Below, in pieces: positions 28,401-42,351 of a stretch of 64,000 nucleotides of DNA; the first letter of the stretch is position 1; each line of letters begins with the position of its first letter. Both the position numbers and the translations under genes were made by a program. The notes under the pieces are model-generated. The model had not been told where the DNA came from, did not search any database, and worked only from the letters and a program-made list of their open reading frames with translations. Source of the DNA: Micromussa lordhowensis (lineage: Eukaryota; Cnidaria; Anthozoa; Scleractinia; Lobophylliidae); contig CAXHUQ010000601.1 of the NCBI GenBank assembly GCA_964020085.1, positions 186,001 to 250,000 on the forward strand, in the 5' to 3' direction.

Positions 28401-30155
28401 TTCTTGACCAAATTCATGCACAGACGAGCCATTCTCAGACACTAAATCCACATCATCACCACGGGCAGCATTATTCACATCAGGATTTAAAACACTAGCT
28501 TCGGCGCTCTCAACAACATCGGCGTTAGGAACAACAACAGCACCGGAATCGGTGGTCCCAGCATCTAAAACACGATATACTGGCGCGTGCACAAATTTAG
28601 CAAGCAAACCTCAGCGTGCATTTTCTAAAATTCCGCAAAGTTGCGACCAGGAGAAAGTCCTGCGGAACGAAGGCCACAAAAAACACCCTGGCGCAACTGC
28701 CATCATCTCTTAATTAAAATGCGCTTGAGGTGCCAACATAACACAACATTTTGCAGCAAACCGCGGCTCCCTAAGTGCCCGTAAAGCCGAGCTATGGCAA
28801 ATTTGGCAAGGACACCCACAGCGCGCATTTTCTGAAATTCTGCAAAGTTGCGACCAGGAAAAAAAAACCTGCAGAAAGAAGGCCAGAAAAAACACCCTGG
28901 CGCAAAAATGCCATCATCTCCTAATGAGAATGCACTTACAGTGCTAACATAGCACAACATTTTGCAGCAAACCGCGGCTCCCTAAGTGCTTTGTAAAGCC
29001 GAGCTATGGCAAATTTGGCAAGGAAACCCTCAGCGCGCATTTTCTGAAATTCTGCGAAGTTGCGACCAGAGAAAAACCATGCAGAAAGAAGACCAGAAAA
29101 AACACCCTGGCGCAAATGCCATCATCTCTTAATTAGAATGCACTTGAAGTGCTAACATAGCACAACATTTTGCAGCAAACCGCGGCTCCCTAAGTGCCCG
29201 TAAAGCCAAGCTATGGCAAATTTAACAAGGACACCATCAGCGAGCATTTTCTGAAATTATGCAAAGGTGCGACCAGGGAAAAAACCTGTAGAAAGAAGGC
29301 CAGAAAAAACACCCTAGCGCAAATGCCATTATCTCCTAATTAAAATGCACTTAAAGTGCCAACATAGCACAACATTTTGCAGCAAACCGCAGCTCCCAAA
29401 GTGCCCGTAAAGCCGAGCTATGGCAAATTTGGCAAGGACACCATCAGCGCGCATTTTCTGAAATTCTGCAAAGTTGCGAGCAGAGGAAAGTCCTGCAGAA
29501 AGAAGGCCAGAAAAAACACCCTGACGCAAATGCCATCATCTCCTAATTAAAATGCACTTGAAGTGCCAACATAGCACAACATTTTGCAGCAAACCGCGGC
29601 TCCCTAAGTGCCCGTAAAGCCGAGCTATGGCAAATTTGGCAAGGGCACCCTCAGCGCGCATTTTCTGAAATTCTGCAAAATTCCGACCAGGGGAAAAACC
29701 TGCAGAAAGAAGGCCAGAAAAAACACCCTGGCGCAAATCCCATTATCTCTTAATTAGCATACACTTAAAGTGCCAAGATAGCACAACATTTTGCATCAAA
29801 CGGCGGCTCCCAAAGTGCCCGTATAGCCGAGCTATGGCAAATTTGGCAAGGGCACCCTCAGCGCGCATTTTCTGAAATTCTGCAAAGTTGCGACCAGGGG
29901 AAAAACCTCCAGAAAGAAGGCCAATAAAACACCCTGGCGCAAATGCCATCATCTCGTAATTAAAATGCGCTTGAAGTGCCAACATAGCACAACATTTTGC
30001 AGCAAACCACGGCTCCCAAAGTGGACGTAAGGCCGAGCTATGGCAAATTTGGCAAGAACACCCGCAGCGCGCATTTTGTGAAATTCTGCAAAGTTGCGAG
30101 TAGGGGAAAAACCTGCAGAAAGAAGGCCAGAAAAAACACCCTGGTGCAAATGTAA

Positions 30156-31076
30156 TTATCTCCTAACTAAAATGCACTTAAAGTGCCAACATAGCACAAC
30201 ATTTTGCAGCAAACCGCGGCTCCCTAAGTGCCCGTAAAGCCGAGCTATGGCAAATTTGGCAAGGACACCCTCAGCGCGCATTTTCTGAAATTCTGCAAAG
30301 TTGCGACCAGAGAAAAAACCTGCAGAAAGAAGGCCAAAAAAAACACCCTGGCGCAAATGCCATCATCTTTTAATTACAATGCACTTCAAGTGCCAACATA
30401 TCACAACATTTTGCAGCAAACCGCGGCTCCCTAAGTGCCCGTAAAGCCGAGCTATGGCAAATTTGGCAAGGACACCCTCAGCGCGCATTTTCTAAAATTC
30501 TGCAAAGTTGCGACCAGGGGAAAAACCTGCAGAAAGAAGGCCAGAAAAAACACCCTGGCGCAAATGCCATTATCTCCTAAATAGAATGCACTTAAACTGC
30601 CAACATAGCACAACATTTTGCAGCAAACCGCGGCTCCCAAAGTACCCGTAAAGCCGAGCTATGGCAAATTTGGCGAGGACACCCTTAGGGCGCATTTTCT
30701 GAAATTCTGCAAAGTTGCAACCAGGGGAAAGTCCTGCAGAAAGAAGGCCAAAAAGAACACCCTGGCGCAAATGCCATTATCTTGTAATTAAAATGCACTT
30801 GAAATGCCAACATAGCACAACATTTTGCAGCAAACCGCGGCTCCCTAAGTGCCCGTAAAGCCGAGCTATGGCAAATTTGGCAAGGACACCTTCAGCGCGC
30901 ATTTTATGAAATTCTGCAAAGTTGCGACCATGGGAAAAACCTGCAGAAAGAAGGCCAAAAAAAACACCCTGGCGCAAATGCCATCATCTTTTAATTACAA
31001 TGCACTTCAAGTGCCAACATATCACAACATTTTGCAGCAAACCGCGGCTCCCTAAGTGCCCGTAAAGCCGAGCTAT
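30156..31076. repeat. Three-monomer duplication (period 621 bp)
   Basis: A distinctive pair of features recurs 621 bp apart, at about 30,331 to 30,434 and 30,952 to 31,055: the run GGCCAAAAAAAACACCC, then ATCTTTTAATTACAATGCAC and CAACATATCACAAC. This is three monomers. Confidence 0.75.
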
Positions 31077-31099
31077 GGCAAATTTGGCAAGGACACCCT

Positions 31100-33050
31100 C
31101 AGCGCGGATTTTCTGAAATTCTGCAAAGTTGTGACCAGGGGAAAGTCCTGCAGAAAGAAGGCCAGAAAAAACACCCTGGCAAAAACGCCATTATCTCTTA
31201 ATTAAAATGCACTTGAAGTGCTTACATAGCACAACATTTTGCAGCAAACCGCGGCTCCCTAAGTGCCCGTAAAGCCGAGCTATGGCAAATTTGGCAAGGA
31301 CACCCTCAGCGCGCATTTTCTGAAATTCTGCAAAGTTGCGACCAGGGTAACAACCTGCAGAAAGAAGGCCTCAAAAAACACCCTGGCGCAAATGCCATTA
31401 TCTCCTAATTAGAATGCACTTAAAGTGGCAACATAGCCAACATTTTGCAGCAAACCGCGGCTCCCTAAGTGCACGTAAAGCCGAGCTATGGCAAATTTGG
31501 CAAGGACACCCTCACCGCACATTTTCTGAAATTTTGGAAAGTTGCGACCAGGGGAAAAACCTGCAGAAAGAAGGCAAAAAAAAACACCCTGGCGCAAATG
31601 CCATTATCTCCTAATTACAATGCACTTAAAGGGTCAACATAGCACAACATTTTGCAGCAAAGCGCGGCTCCCAAAGTGCCCGTAAAGCCTAGCTATGGCA
31701 AATTTGGCAAGGACACCCTCAGCGTGCATTTTCTGAAATTCTGCAAAGTTGCAACCAGGGGAAAAACCTGCAGAAAGAAGGCCAGAAAAAACACCCTGGC
31801 GCAAATGCCATCATCTTCTAATTACAATGCACTTAAAGTGCCAACATAGCACAACATTTTGCAGCAAAGCGCGGCTCCCAAATTGCCCGTTAAGCCGAGC
31901 TATGGCAAATTTGGCAAGGACACCCTCAGCGCGCATTTTCTGAAATTCTGCAAAGTTGCGAGCAGGGGAAAAACCTGCAGAAAGAAGGCCAAAAAAAACA
32001 CCCTGGCGCAAATGCCATTATCTCTTAAGTCAAGTTCACTTAAAGTGCCAACCTAGCACAACATTTTGCAGCAAACCGCGGCTACCAAAGTGCCCGTAAA
32101 GCCGACCTATAACAAATTTGGCAAGGACACCTCAGCGCGCATTTTCTGAAATTCTGCAAAGTTGCGATCAGAGAAAGTCAAGCAGAAAGAAGGCCAAAAA
32201 AACACCCTGGCGCAATTGCCATCATCTCCTAATTAGAATGCGCTTGAAGTGCCAACATAGCACAAGATTTTGCAGCAAACCGCGGCTCCCTAAGTGCCCG
32301 TAAAGCCGAGCTATGGCAAATTTGGCAAGGACACCCTCAGCGCGCATTTTCTGAAATTCTGCAAAGTTGCAACCAGGGGAAAGTGCTGCAGAAAGAAGGC
32401 CAGAAAAAAACACCCTGGCGCAAATGCCATTGTCTCTTAATTAAAATGCACTTAAAGTGCCAACATAGCACAACATTTTGCAGCAAACCGCGGCTCCCAA
32501 AGTGCCCGTAAAGCCCAGCTATGGCAAATTTGGCAAGGACACCCTCAGCGTGCATTTTCTGAAATTCTGCAAAGTTGCAACCAGGGGAAAGTCCTGCAGA
32601 AAGAGGGCCAGAAAAAACACCCTGGAACAAATGCCATCATCTCCTAATTACAATGCACTTAAAGGGTCAACATAGCACAACATTTTGCAGCAAACCGCGG
32701 CTCCCAAAGTGCCCGTAAAGCCGAGCTATGGCAAATTTGGCAAGGACACCCTCAGCGCGCATTTTCTGAAATTCTGCAAAGTTGCGACCAGGGGAAAGTC
32801 CTGCAGAAAGAAGGCCAGAAAAAACACCCTGGCAAAAACGCCATTATCTCCTAATTGAAATGCACTTGAAGTGCCAACATAGCACAACATTTTGCAGCAA
32901 ACCGCGGCTCCCTAAGTGCCCGTAAAGCCGAGCTATGGCAAATTTGGCAAGGACACCCTCAGCGCGCATTTTCTGAAATTCTGCAAAGTTGCGACCAGGG
33001 TAACAACCTGCAGAAAGAAGGCCACAAAAAACACCCTGGCGCAAATGCCA
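31100..33050. repeat. Duplicated segment about eight monomers apart (1,653 bp)
   Basis: The combination CCTGGCAAAAACGCC, followed in the next monomer by GACCAGGGTAACAACCTGC, occurs at about 31,175 to 31,360 and again at about 32,828 to 33,013. The offset is 1,653 bp, close to eight monomers. The intervening monomers are not alike, so this is a segmental copy and not a clean higher-order repeat. Confidence 0.65.
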
Positions 33051-36000
33051 TTATCTCTTAATTAAAATGCACTTAAAGTGCCAACATAGCACAACATTTT
33101 GCAGCAAACCGCGGCTCCCAAAGTGCCCGTAAAGCCCAGCTATGGCAAATTTGGCAAGGACACCCTCAGCGCGCAGTTTCTGAAATTCCGCAAAGTTGCG
33201 ACCAGAAGAAAAACCTGCAGAAAGAAGGCCAGAAAAAACACCCTAGCGAAATGCCATTATCTCCTAATTAGAATGCGCTTCAAGTGTCAACATAGCACAA
33301 CATTTTGCAGCAAACCGCGGCTCCCTAAGTGCCCGTAAAGCCGAGCTATGGATAATTTGGCAAGGACACCCTCAGCGTGCATTTTCTGAAATTCTGCAAA
33401 GTTGCAACCAGGGAAAAGTCCTGCAGAAAGAGGGCCAGAAAAAACACCCTGGCACAAATGCCATCATCTTTTAATTACAATGCACCTAAAGTGCCAACAT
33501 AGCACAACATTTTGCAGCAAACTGCGGCTCCCAAAGTGCCCATTAAGCCGAGCTATGGCAAATTTATAAAGGACACCCTCAGCGCGCATTTTCTGAAATT
33601 CCGCAAAATTGCGACCTTAGGAAAAACCTGCAGAAAGAAGGCCAGAAAAAACACCCTGGCGCAAATGCCTTTATCTCCTAATTAAAATGCACTTAAAGTG
33701 CGAACATAGCACAACATTTTACAGCAAACCGCGGCTCCCTAAGTGCCCGTAAAGCCGAGCTATGGCAAATTTGGCAAGGACACAGTCAGGGCCCATTTTC
33801 TGCAATTCAGCAAAGTTGCTTCCAGGGGAAAGTCCTGCAGAAAGAAGGCCAGAAAAAAACACCCTGGCGCAAATGCCATCATCTCTTAATTACAATGCGC
33901 TTAAAGTGTTAACATAGCACAACATTTTGCAGCAAACCGCGGCTCCCTAAGTGCCCGTAAAGCCGAGCCATGGCAAATTTGGCAAGGACACCCTCAGCGC
34001 ACATTTTCTGAAATTCTGCAAAGTTGCAACCAGGGGAAAGTCCTGCAGAAAGAAGGCCAGAAAAAACACCCTGGCGCAAATGCCATCATCTCCTAATTAG
34101 AATGCACTTAAAGTGCCAACATAGCACAACATTTTGCAGCAAATTGCGGCTCCCAAAGTGCCCATTAAGTCGAGCTATGGCAAATTTGGCAAGGACACCC
34201 TCAGCGCGCATTTTCTGAAATTCTGCAAAATTGCGAGCATGGGAAAAACCTGCATAAAGAAGGCCAGAAAAAAACACCCTGGCGCAAATGCCGTTATCTG
34301 CTAATCAGAATGCACTTAAAGTGCCAACATAGCACAACATTTTGCAGCAAACCGCGGCTCCCTAAGTGCCCGTAAAGCCGAGCTATGGCAAATTTGGCAA
34401 GGACACCCTCAGCGCGCATTTTCTGAAATTCTGCAAAGTTGCGACCAGGGGAAAGTCCTGCAGAAAGAAGGCCAGAAAAAAACACCCCGGCGCAAATTCC
34501 ATTATCTCCTAATTAAAATGCACTTAAAGTGCCAACATAGCACAACATTTTGCAGCAAACCGCGGCTCCCTAAGTGCCCGTAAAGCCGAGCTATGGCAAA
34601 TTTGGCAAGGACACCCTCAGCGCGCAGTTTCTGAAATTCTGCAAAGTTGCGACCAGGGGAAAAACCTGCAGAAAGAAGGCCACAAAAAACACCCTGGCGC
34701 AAATGCCATTTTCTCCTAATTAGAATGCACTTGATGTGCCAACAAAGCACAACATTTTGCAGGAAACCGCGGCTCCCTAAGTGCCCGTAAAGCCGAGCTA
34801 TGGCAAATTTGGCAAGGACACCCTCGCCGGGCATTTTCTGAAATTCTGCAGAGTTGCGACCAGGGGAAAAACCTGCAGAAAGAAGGCCAAAAAAAACACC
34901 CTGGCGCAAATGCAATTATCTCTTAAGTCAAATGCACTTAAAGTGCCAACATAGCACAACATTTTGCAGCAAACCGCGGCTCCCAAAGTGCCCGTAAAGC
35001 CGAGCTATGTCAAATTTGGCAAGGACACCCTCAGCGCGCATTTTCTGAAATTCTGCAAAGTTGCGACCAGGGAAAGTGCTGCAGAAAGAAGGCCAAAAAA
35101 AACACCCTGGCGCAAATGCCATTATCTCTTAATTAAAATGCACTTAAAGTGCCAACATAGCACAACATTTTGCAGCAAACGGCGGCTCCCAAAGTGCCCG
35201 TAAAGCCCAGCTATGGCAAATTTGGCAAGGACACCCTCAGCGCGCATTTTCTGAAATTCTGCAAAGTTGCGACCAGGGGAAAAACGTGCAGAAAGAAGGC
35301 CAAAAAAAACACCCTGGCGCAAATGCCATTATCTCCTAATTCAAATGCACTTAAAGTGCCAACATAGCACAACATTTTGCAGCAAACCGCGGCTCCCTAA
35401 GTGCCCGTAAAGCCGAGCTATGGCAAATTTGGCAAGGACACCCTCAGCGCGCATTTTCTGAAATTCTGCAAAGTTGCGACCAGGGGAAAGTCCTGCAGAA
35501 AGAAGGCCAGAAAAAACACCCTGGCGCAAATGCCATCATATCCTAATTAAAATGCACTTTAAGTCCCAACATAGCACAACATTTTGCAGAAAACCGCGGC
35601 TCCCTAAGTGCCCGTAAAGCCGACCTATGACAAATTTCGCAAGGACACCCTCAGCGCTCATTTTCTGAAATTCTGCAAAATTGCGACCAGGGGAAAAAAC
35701 CTGCAAAAGAAGGCCAGAAAAAACACCCTGGCGCAAATGCCATTATCTCCTAAGTAGAATGCACTTAAAGTGCCAACATAGCACAACATTTTGCAGCAAA
35801 CCGCGGCTCCCAAAGTGCCCGTAAAGCCGAGCTATGGCAAATTTGGCAAGGACACCCTCAGCGCGCATTTTCTGAAATTCTGCAAAGTTGCGACGAGGGG
35901 AAAAACCTGCAGAAAGAAGGCCAAAAAAAAACACCCTGGCGCAAATGCCATTATCTAGTAATTACAATGCACTTAAAGTGCCAACATAGCACAACATTTT

Positions 36001-36499
36001 GCAGGAAATCGCGGCTCGCAAAGTGCCCGTAAAGCCGAGCTATGGCAAATTTGGCAAGGACACCCTCAGCGCACATTTTCTGAAATTCTGCAAAGTTGCG
36101 ACCAGGGGTAAGTACTGCAGAAAGAAGGCCAGAAAAAACGCCCTGGCGCAAATGCCATCATCTCTTAATTAGAATGCACTTGAAGTGCCAACATAGCAAT
36201 ACATTTTGCAGCAAACCGCGGCTCCCTAAGTGCCTGTAAAGCCAAGCTATGGCAAATTTGGCAAGGACACCCTCAGCGCGCATTTTCTGCAATTCAGCAA
36301 AGTTGCGACCGGGGGAAAGTCCTGCAGAAAGAAGGCCAGAGAAAACACCCTGGCGCAAATGCCGTAAGCTCCTAATTAGAATGCACTTGAAGTATTCACA
36401 TAGCACAACATTTTGCAGCAAACCGCGGCTCCCTAAGTGCCCGTAAAGCCGAGCTATGGCAAATTTGGCAAGGACATCCTCAGCGCGCATTTTCTGAAA

Positions 36500-39400
36500 T
36501 TCTGCAAAGTTGCGACCAGGGGAAAATCCTGCAGAAGGAAGGCCAGTAAAAACACTCTAGCGCAAATACCATCATCTCTTAATTAGAATACACTTGAAGT
36601 GCCAACATAGCAAAACACTTTGCAGCAAACCGCGGCTCCCTAAGTGCCCGTAAAGCCGAGCTATGGCAAATTTGGCAAGGACACCCTCAGCGCGCATTTT
36701 CTGAAATTCTGCAAAGTTGCGACCAGGGGAAAAACCTGCAGAAAGAAAGCCAGAAAAAACACCCTATCGCAAATGCCATTATCTCCTAATTAGAACGCAA
36801 TTAAAGTATTAACATAGCACAACATTTTGCAGCAAACCGCGGCTCCCTAAGCGCCCGTAAAGCTGAGCTATGGCAAATTTGGCAAGGACACCCTCAGCGC
36901 GCATTTTCTGAAATTCTGCAAAGTTGCGACCACGGGAAAGTCCTGCACAAAGAAGGCCAAAAAAACAACACCCTGTCGCAAATGCCATCATCTCCTAATT
37001 TAAATGCACTTGAAGTGCCAACATAGCACAACATTTTGCAGCAAACCGCGGCTCCCAAAGTGCCCGTAAAGCCAAGCTATTGCAAATTTATAGAAGGACA
37101 CCCTCAGCGCGCATTTTCTGAAATTCTGCAAAGTTGCGACCAGGGGAAAGTCCTGCACAAAAAAGGCCAAAAAAAGAACACCCTGTCGCAAATGCCATCA
37201 TCTCCTAATTTAAATGCACTTGAAGTGCCAACATAGCACAACATTTTGCAGCAAACTGCGGCTCCCTCAGTGCCCGTAAAGCCGAGTTATGGCAAATTTG
37301 GCAAGGACACCCTCAGCGCGCATTTTCTAAAATTCTGCAAAGTTGCGACGAGGGGAAAACCCTGCAGAAAGAAGGCCAGAAAAAACACCCTGGCGCAAAT
37401 GCCATTATCTTCTAATTAAAAGGCGCTTAAAGTGCCAACATAGCACAACATTTTGCAGCAAACCGCGGCTCCCAAAGTGCCCGTAAAGCCGAGCTATGGC
37501 ACATTTGGCAAGGACACCCTCAGCGCGCATTTTCTGAAATTCGGCAAAGTTGCGACCAGGGGAAAGTCCTGCAGAAAGAAGGCCAGAAAAAACACCCTAG
37601 CACAAATGCCATCATCTTCTAATTAAAATGCACTTGAAGTGCCAACATAGCACAACATTTTGCAGCAAACCGCGGCTCCCTAAGTGCCCGTAAAGCCGAG
37701 CTATGACAAATTCGGGAAAGACACCCTCAGCGCGCATTTTCTGAAATTCTGCAAAGTTGCGACCAGGGGAAAAACCTGCAGAAAAAAGAAAAAAAAAAAA
37801 CCCTGGCGCAAATGCCATTATCTCTTAATTAGAATACACGTAAAGTGCTAACATAGCACAACATTAAGCAGCAAACCGCGGCTCCCTAAGTGCCCGTAAA
37901 GCCGAGCTATTTCAAATTTGGCAAGGACACCCTCAGCGCGCATTTTCTGAAATTCTGCAAAGTTGCGACCAGGGGAAAAACCTGCAGAAAGAAGGCCAAA
38001 AAAAAAACTCTGGCGCAAATGCCATTATCACCTAAATAGAATGCACTTAATGTGCCAACATAGCACAACATTTTGCAGCAAACCGCGGCACCCTAAGTGC
38101 CCGTAAAGCCGAGCTATGGAGCCCGCATTTTTTGAAATTCTGCAAAGTTGCGACCAGGGGAAAAACCTGCAGAAAGCAGGCCAAAAAAAAAACCCTGGCA
38201 AAAATGCCATTATCTCCTAATTAGAATGCACTTAAAGTGCCATCATAGCACAACATTGAGCAGCAAACCGCGTCTCCCTAAGTGCCCGTAAAGCCGAGCT
38301 ATTGCAAATTTGGCAAGGACACCCTCAGCGCGCATTTTCTGAAATTCTGAAAAGTTGCGACCAGGGGAAAGTCCTGCAGAAATAAGGCCAGAAAAAACAC
38401 TCTGGCGCAAATGCCATCATCTCCTAATTAAAATGCACTTAAAGGGCCAACATAGCACAACATTTTGCAGCAAACCGCGGCTCCCTAAGTGCCCGTAAAG
38501 CCGAGCTATGGCAAATTTGGCAAGGGCATCCTCAGCGCGCATTTTCTTAAATTCTGCTAAGTTGCGACCAGGGGAAAAACCTGCAGAAAGAAAGCCAAAA
38601 AAAAAACCCTGGCGCAAATGCCATTATCTCCTAATTAGAATGCACTTAAAGTGCCAACATTGTACAACATTGAGCAGCAAACCGCGGCTCCCTAAGTGCC
38701 CGTAAAGCCGAGCTATGGCAAATTTGGCAAGGACACCATCAGCGCGCATTTTCTGAAATTCTGCAAAGTTGCGACCAGGGGAAAAACCTGCAAAAGACGG
38801 CCAGAAAAAACACCCTGGCGCAAATGCCATTATCTCCTAATTCAAATGCACTTAAAGTGCCAACATACCACAACATCTTGCAGCAAACCGCCGCTCCCTA
38901 AGTGCCCGTAAAGCCGAGCTATGGCAAATTTGGCAAGGACACCCTCGGCGCGCATTTTCTGAAATTCTGCAAAGTTGCGACCAGGGGAAAGTCCTGCAGA
39001 AATAAGGCCAGAAAAAACACTCTGGCGCAAATGCCATTATCTCCTAATTAAAAAGCACTTAAAGTGCCAACATAGCACAACATTTTGCAGCAAACCGCGG
39101 CTCCCAAAGTGCCCGTAAAGCCGAGCTATTAGAAATTTGGCAAGGACACCCTTACGTGCATTTTCTGAAATTCTGCAAAGTTGCGACCAGGGGAAAGTCC
39201 TGCAGAAAGAAGGCCAGAAAAAACACCCTGGCAGAAATGCCATCATCTCCTAATTACAATGCACTTAAAGTGCCAACATAGCACAACATTTTGCAGCAAA
39301 CTGCGGCTCCCTAAGTGCCCGTAAAGCCGAGCTATGGCAAATTTGGCAAGGACACCCTCAGCGCGCATTTTCTGAAATTCTGCAAAGTTGCGACCAGGGG

Positions 39401-40700
39401 AAAAACCTGCAGAAAAAAGGCCAGAAAAAACACCCTAGCGCAAATGCCATTATCTGCTAATTACAATTCGCTTAAAGTGCCAACATAGCACAACATTTTG
39501 CAGCAAACCGCGGCTCCCTAAGTGCCCGTAAAGCCGAGCTATGTCAAATTCGGGAAAGACACCCTCAGCGCGCATTTTCTGAAATTCTGCAAAGTTGCGA
39601 CCAGGGGAAAAACCTGCAGAAAGAAGGCCAGAAAAAACACCCTAGCGCAAATGCCATTATCTTCTAATTAGAACGCATTTAAAGTATTCACATAGCACAA
39701 CATTTTGCAGCAAACCGCGGCTCCCTAAGTGCCCGTAAAGCCGAGCTTTGGCAAATTTGGCAAGGACACCCTCAGCGCGCATTTTCTGAAATTCTGCAAA
39801 ATTGCGACCAGGGGAAAGTCCTGCAGAAGGAAGGCCAGAAAAAACACTCTAGCGCAAATACAATCATCTCTTAATTAAAATACACTTGAAGTTCTAACAT
39901 AGCAAAACACTTTGCAGCAAACCGCGGCTCCCTAAGTGCCCGTAAAGCCGAGCTATGGCAAATTTGGCAAGGACACCCTCAGCGCGCATTTTCTGAAATT
40001 CTGCAAAGTTGCGACCACGGGAAAGTCCTGCACAAAGAAGGCCAAAAAAACAACACCCTGTCGCAAATGCCATCATCTCCTAATTTAAATGCACTTGAAG
40101 TGCCAACATAGCACAACATTTTGCAGCAAACCGCGGCTCCCTAAGTGCCCGTAAAGCCGAGCTATGGCAAATTTGGCAAGGACACCCTCAGCGCGCATTT
40201 TCTAAAATTCTGCAAAGTTGCGACCGGGGGAAAAACCTGCAGAAAGAAAGCCACAAAAAACACCCTATCGCAAATGCCATTCTCTCCTAATTAGAACGCA
40301 ATTAAAGTATTATCATAGCACAACATTTTGCAGCAAACCGCGGCTCCCTAAGCGCCCGTAAAGCCGAGCTATGGCAAATTTGGCAAGGACACCCCCAGCG
40401 CGCATTTTCTGAAATTCTGCAAAGTTGCGACCACGGGAAAGTCCTGCACAAAGAAGGCCAAAAAAACAACACCCTGTCGCAAATGCCATCATCTCCTAAT
40501 TTAAATGCACTTGAAGTGCCAACATAGCACAACATTTTGCAGCAAACCGCGGCTCCCTAAGTGCCCGTAAAGCCGAGCTATGGCAAATTTGGCAAGGACA
40601 CCCTCAGCGCGCATTTTCTAAAATTCTGCAAAGTTGCGACCGGGGGAAAAACCTGCAGAAAGAAGGCCAGAAAAAACACCCTGGCGCAAATGCCATTATC
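36500..40700. repeat. Duplicated block 16 to 17 monomers apart
   Basis: Rare variants shared by 36,500 to 37,250 and 39,790 to 40,540 include CTGCAGAAGGAAGGCC with ACTCTAGCGCAAATAC, GAACGCAATTAAAGTATTA, and AACAACACCCTGTCGC followed by TAATTTAAATGCACTTGAAG. The first lies 3,292 bp apart (36,531 and 39,823) and the second 3,501 bp apart (36,791 and 40,292), so one copy has gained or lost a monomer. The AACAACACCCTGTCGC variant appears twice in the right-hand copy. Confidence 0.7.
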
Positions 40701-42351
40701 TTCTAATTAAAAGGCACTTAAAGTGCCAACATAGCACAACATTTTGCAGCAAACCGCGGCTCCCTAAGTGCCCGTAAAGCCAAACTATGGCAAATTTGGC
40801 AAGGACACCCTCAGCGTGCATTTTCTGAAATTCTGCGAAGTTGCGACCAGGGGAAAGTCCTGCAGAAAGAAGGCCAGAAAAAACACCCTGGCGAAAATGC
40901 CATCATCTCCTAAATAAAATGCGCTTAAAGTGCCAACATAGCACAACATTTTGCAGCAAACCGCGGCTCCCTAAGTGCCCGTAAAGCCAAACTATGGCAA
41001 ATTTGGCAAGGACACCCTAAGCGCGCATTTTCTGAAATTCTGCAAAGTTGCGACCAGGGGAAAAACCTGCAGAAAGAACGCCAGAAAAAACACCATGGCG
41101 CAAATGCCATTATCTCCTAATTAAAATGCACTTAAAGTGCCGGCATAGCACAACATTTTACAGCAAACCGCGGCTCCCTAAGTGCCCGTAAAGGCAAACT
41201 ATGGCAAATTTGGCAAGGACACCCTCAGCGCGCATTTTCTGAAATTCTGCAAAGTTGCGACCAGGGGAAAACACTGCAGAAAGAAGGCCAGAAAAAACAC
41301 CCTGGCGCAAATTCCATTATCTCCTAATTAGAATGCACTTAAAGTGCCAGCATAGCACAACATTTGGCAGCAAACCGCGGCTCCCAAAGTGCCCGTAAAG
41401 CCGGGCTATGGCAAATTTGGCAAACACACTCTCAGCGCGCATTTTCTGAAATTCTGCAAGGTTGCGACCAGGGGAAAAACCGGCAGAAAGAAAGCCAGAA
41501 AAAAAACCCTGGCGCAAATGCCATTATCTCCTAATTGAAATGCTCTTAAAGTGCCAACATAGCACAACATTTTGCAGCAAACCGCGGCTCCCTAATTGCC
41601 CGTAAACCCGAGCTATGCCAAATTTGGCAAGGACACCCTCAGCGCGCATTTTCTGAAATTCTGCAAAGTTGCGATCAGGGTAAAGTCCTGCAGAAAGAAG
41701 GCCAGAAAAAACACGCTGGCGCAAATGCCATCATCTCCTAATTAAAATGCGCTTGAAGTGCCAACATAGCACAACATTTTGCAGCAAACCGCGGCTCCCT
41801 AAGTGCCCGTAAAGCCGAGCTATGGCAAATTTGGAAAGGACACCCTCAGCGCCCATTTTCTGAAATTCTGCAAAGTTGCGACCATGCGAAAGTCCTGCAG
41901 AAAGAAGGCCAGAAAAAACACCCTGGCGCAAATGCCATCATCTCCTAATTAAAATGCGCTTGAAGTGCCAACATAGCACAACATTTTGCAGCAAACCGCG
42001 GCTCCCTAAGTGCCCGTAAAGCCGAGCTATGGCAAATTTGGCAAGGACACCCTCAGCGTGCATTTTCTGAAATTCTGCAAAGTTGCGACCAGGGGAAAGT
42101 CCTGCAGAAAGAAGGCCAGAAAAAACACTCTGGCGCAAATGCCATCATCTCCTAAATAAAATGCACTTAAAGTGCCAACATAGCACAACATTTTGCAGGA
42201 AACCGCGGCTCCCAAACTGCCCGTAAAACCGAGCTATGGCAAATTTGGCAAGGACACCCTCAGCGCGCATTTTCTGAAATTCTGCAAAGTTGCGACCAGG
42301 GGAAAAACCTGCAGAAAGAAGGCCAGAAAAAACACCCTGGCGCAAATGCCA

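Larger units (their letters stand above)
23059..28587 (-). mobile_element. Tx1/L1-type LINE retrotransposon, nearly complete, minus strand
   Basis: On the minus strand this holds an ORF1 with three CCHC knuckles, an ORF2 with apurinic-type endonuclease and reverse transcriptase, and a structured 3' UTR of about 240 bp with an AATAAA. An RRM-like ORF1 followed by CCHC knuckles, together with the RT sequence style (K-W-L-E-E-G-E-R-P-T, then N-W-R-P-I-S-L-L-N-V), fits the Tx1 group of the L1 clade. Several Tx1-group families insert at specific sites. Its 5' end (high coordinates) abuts satellite DNA, while its 3' end (low coordinates) abuts non-satellite DNA. TGCACAA occurs at 23,052 to 23,058 and at 28,588 to 28,594 and might be a target duplication. 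The 5' end may be truncated. Confidence 0.8.
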
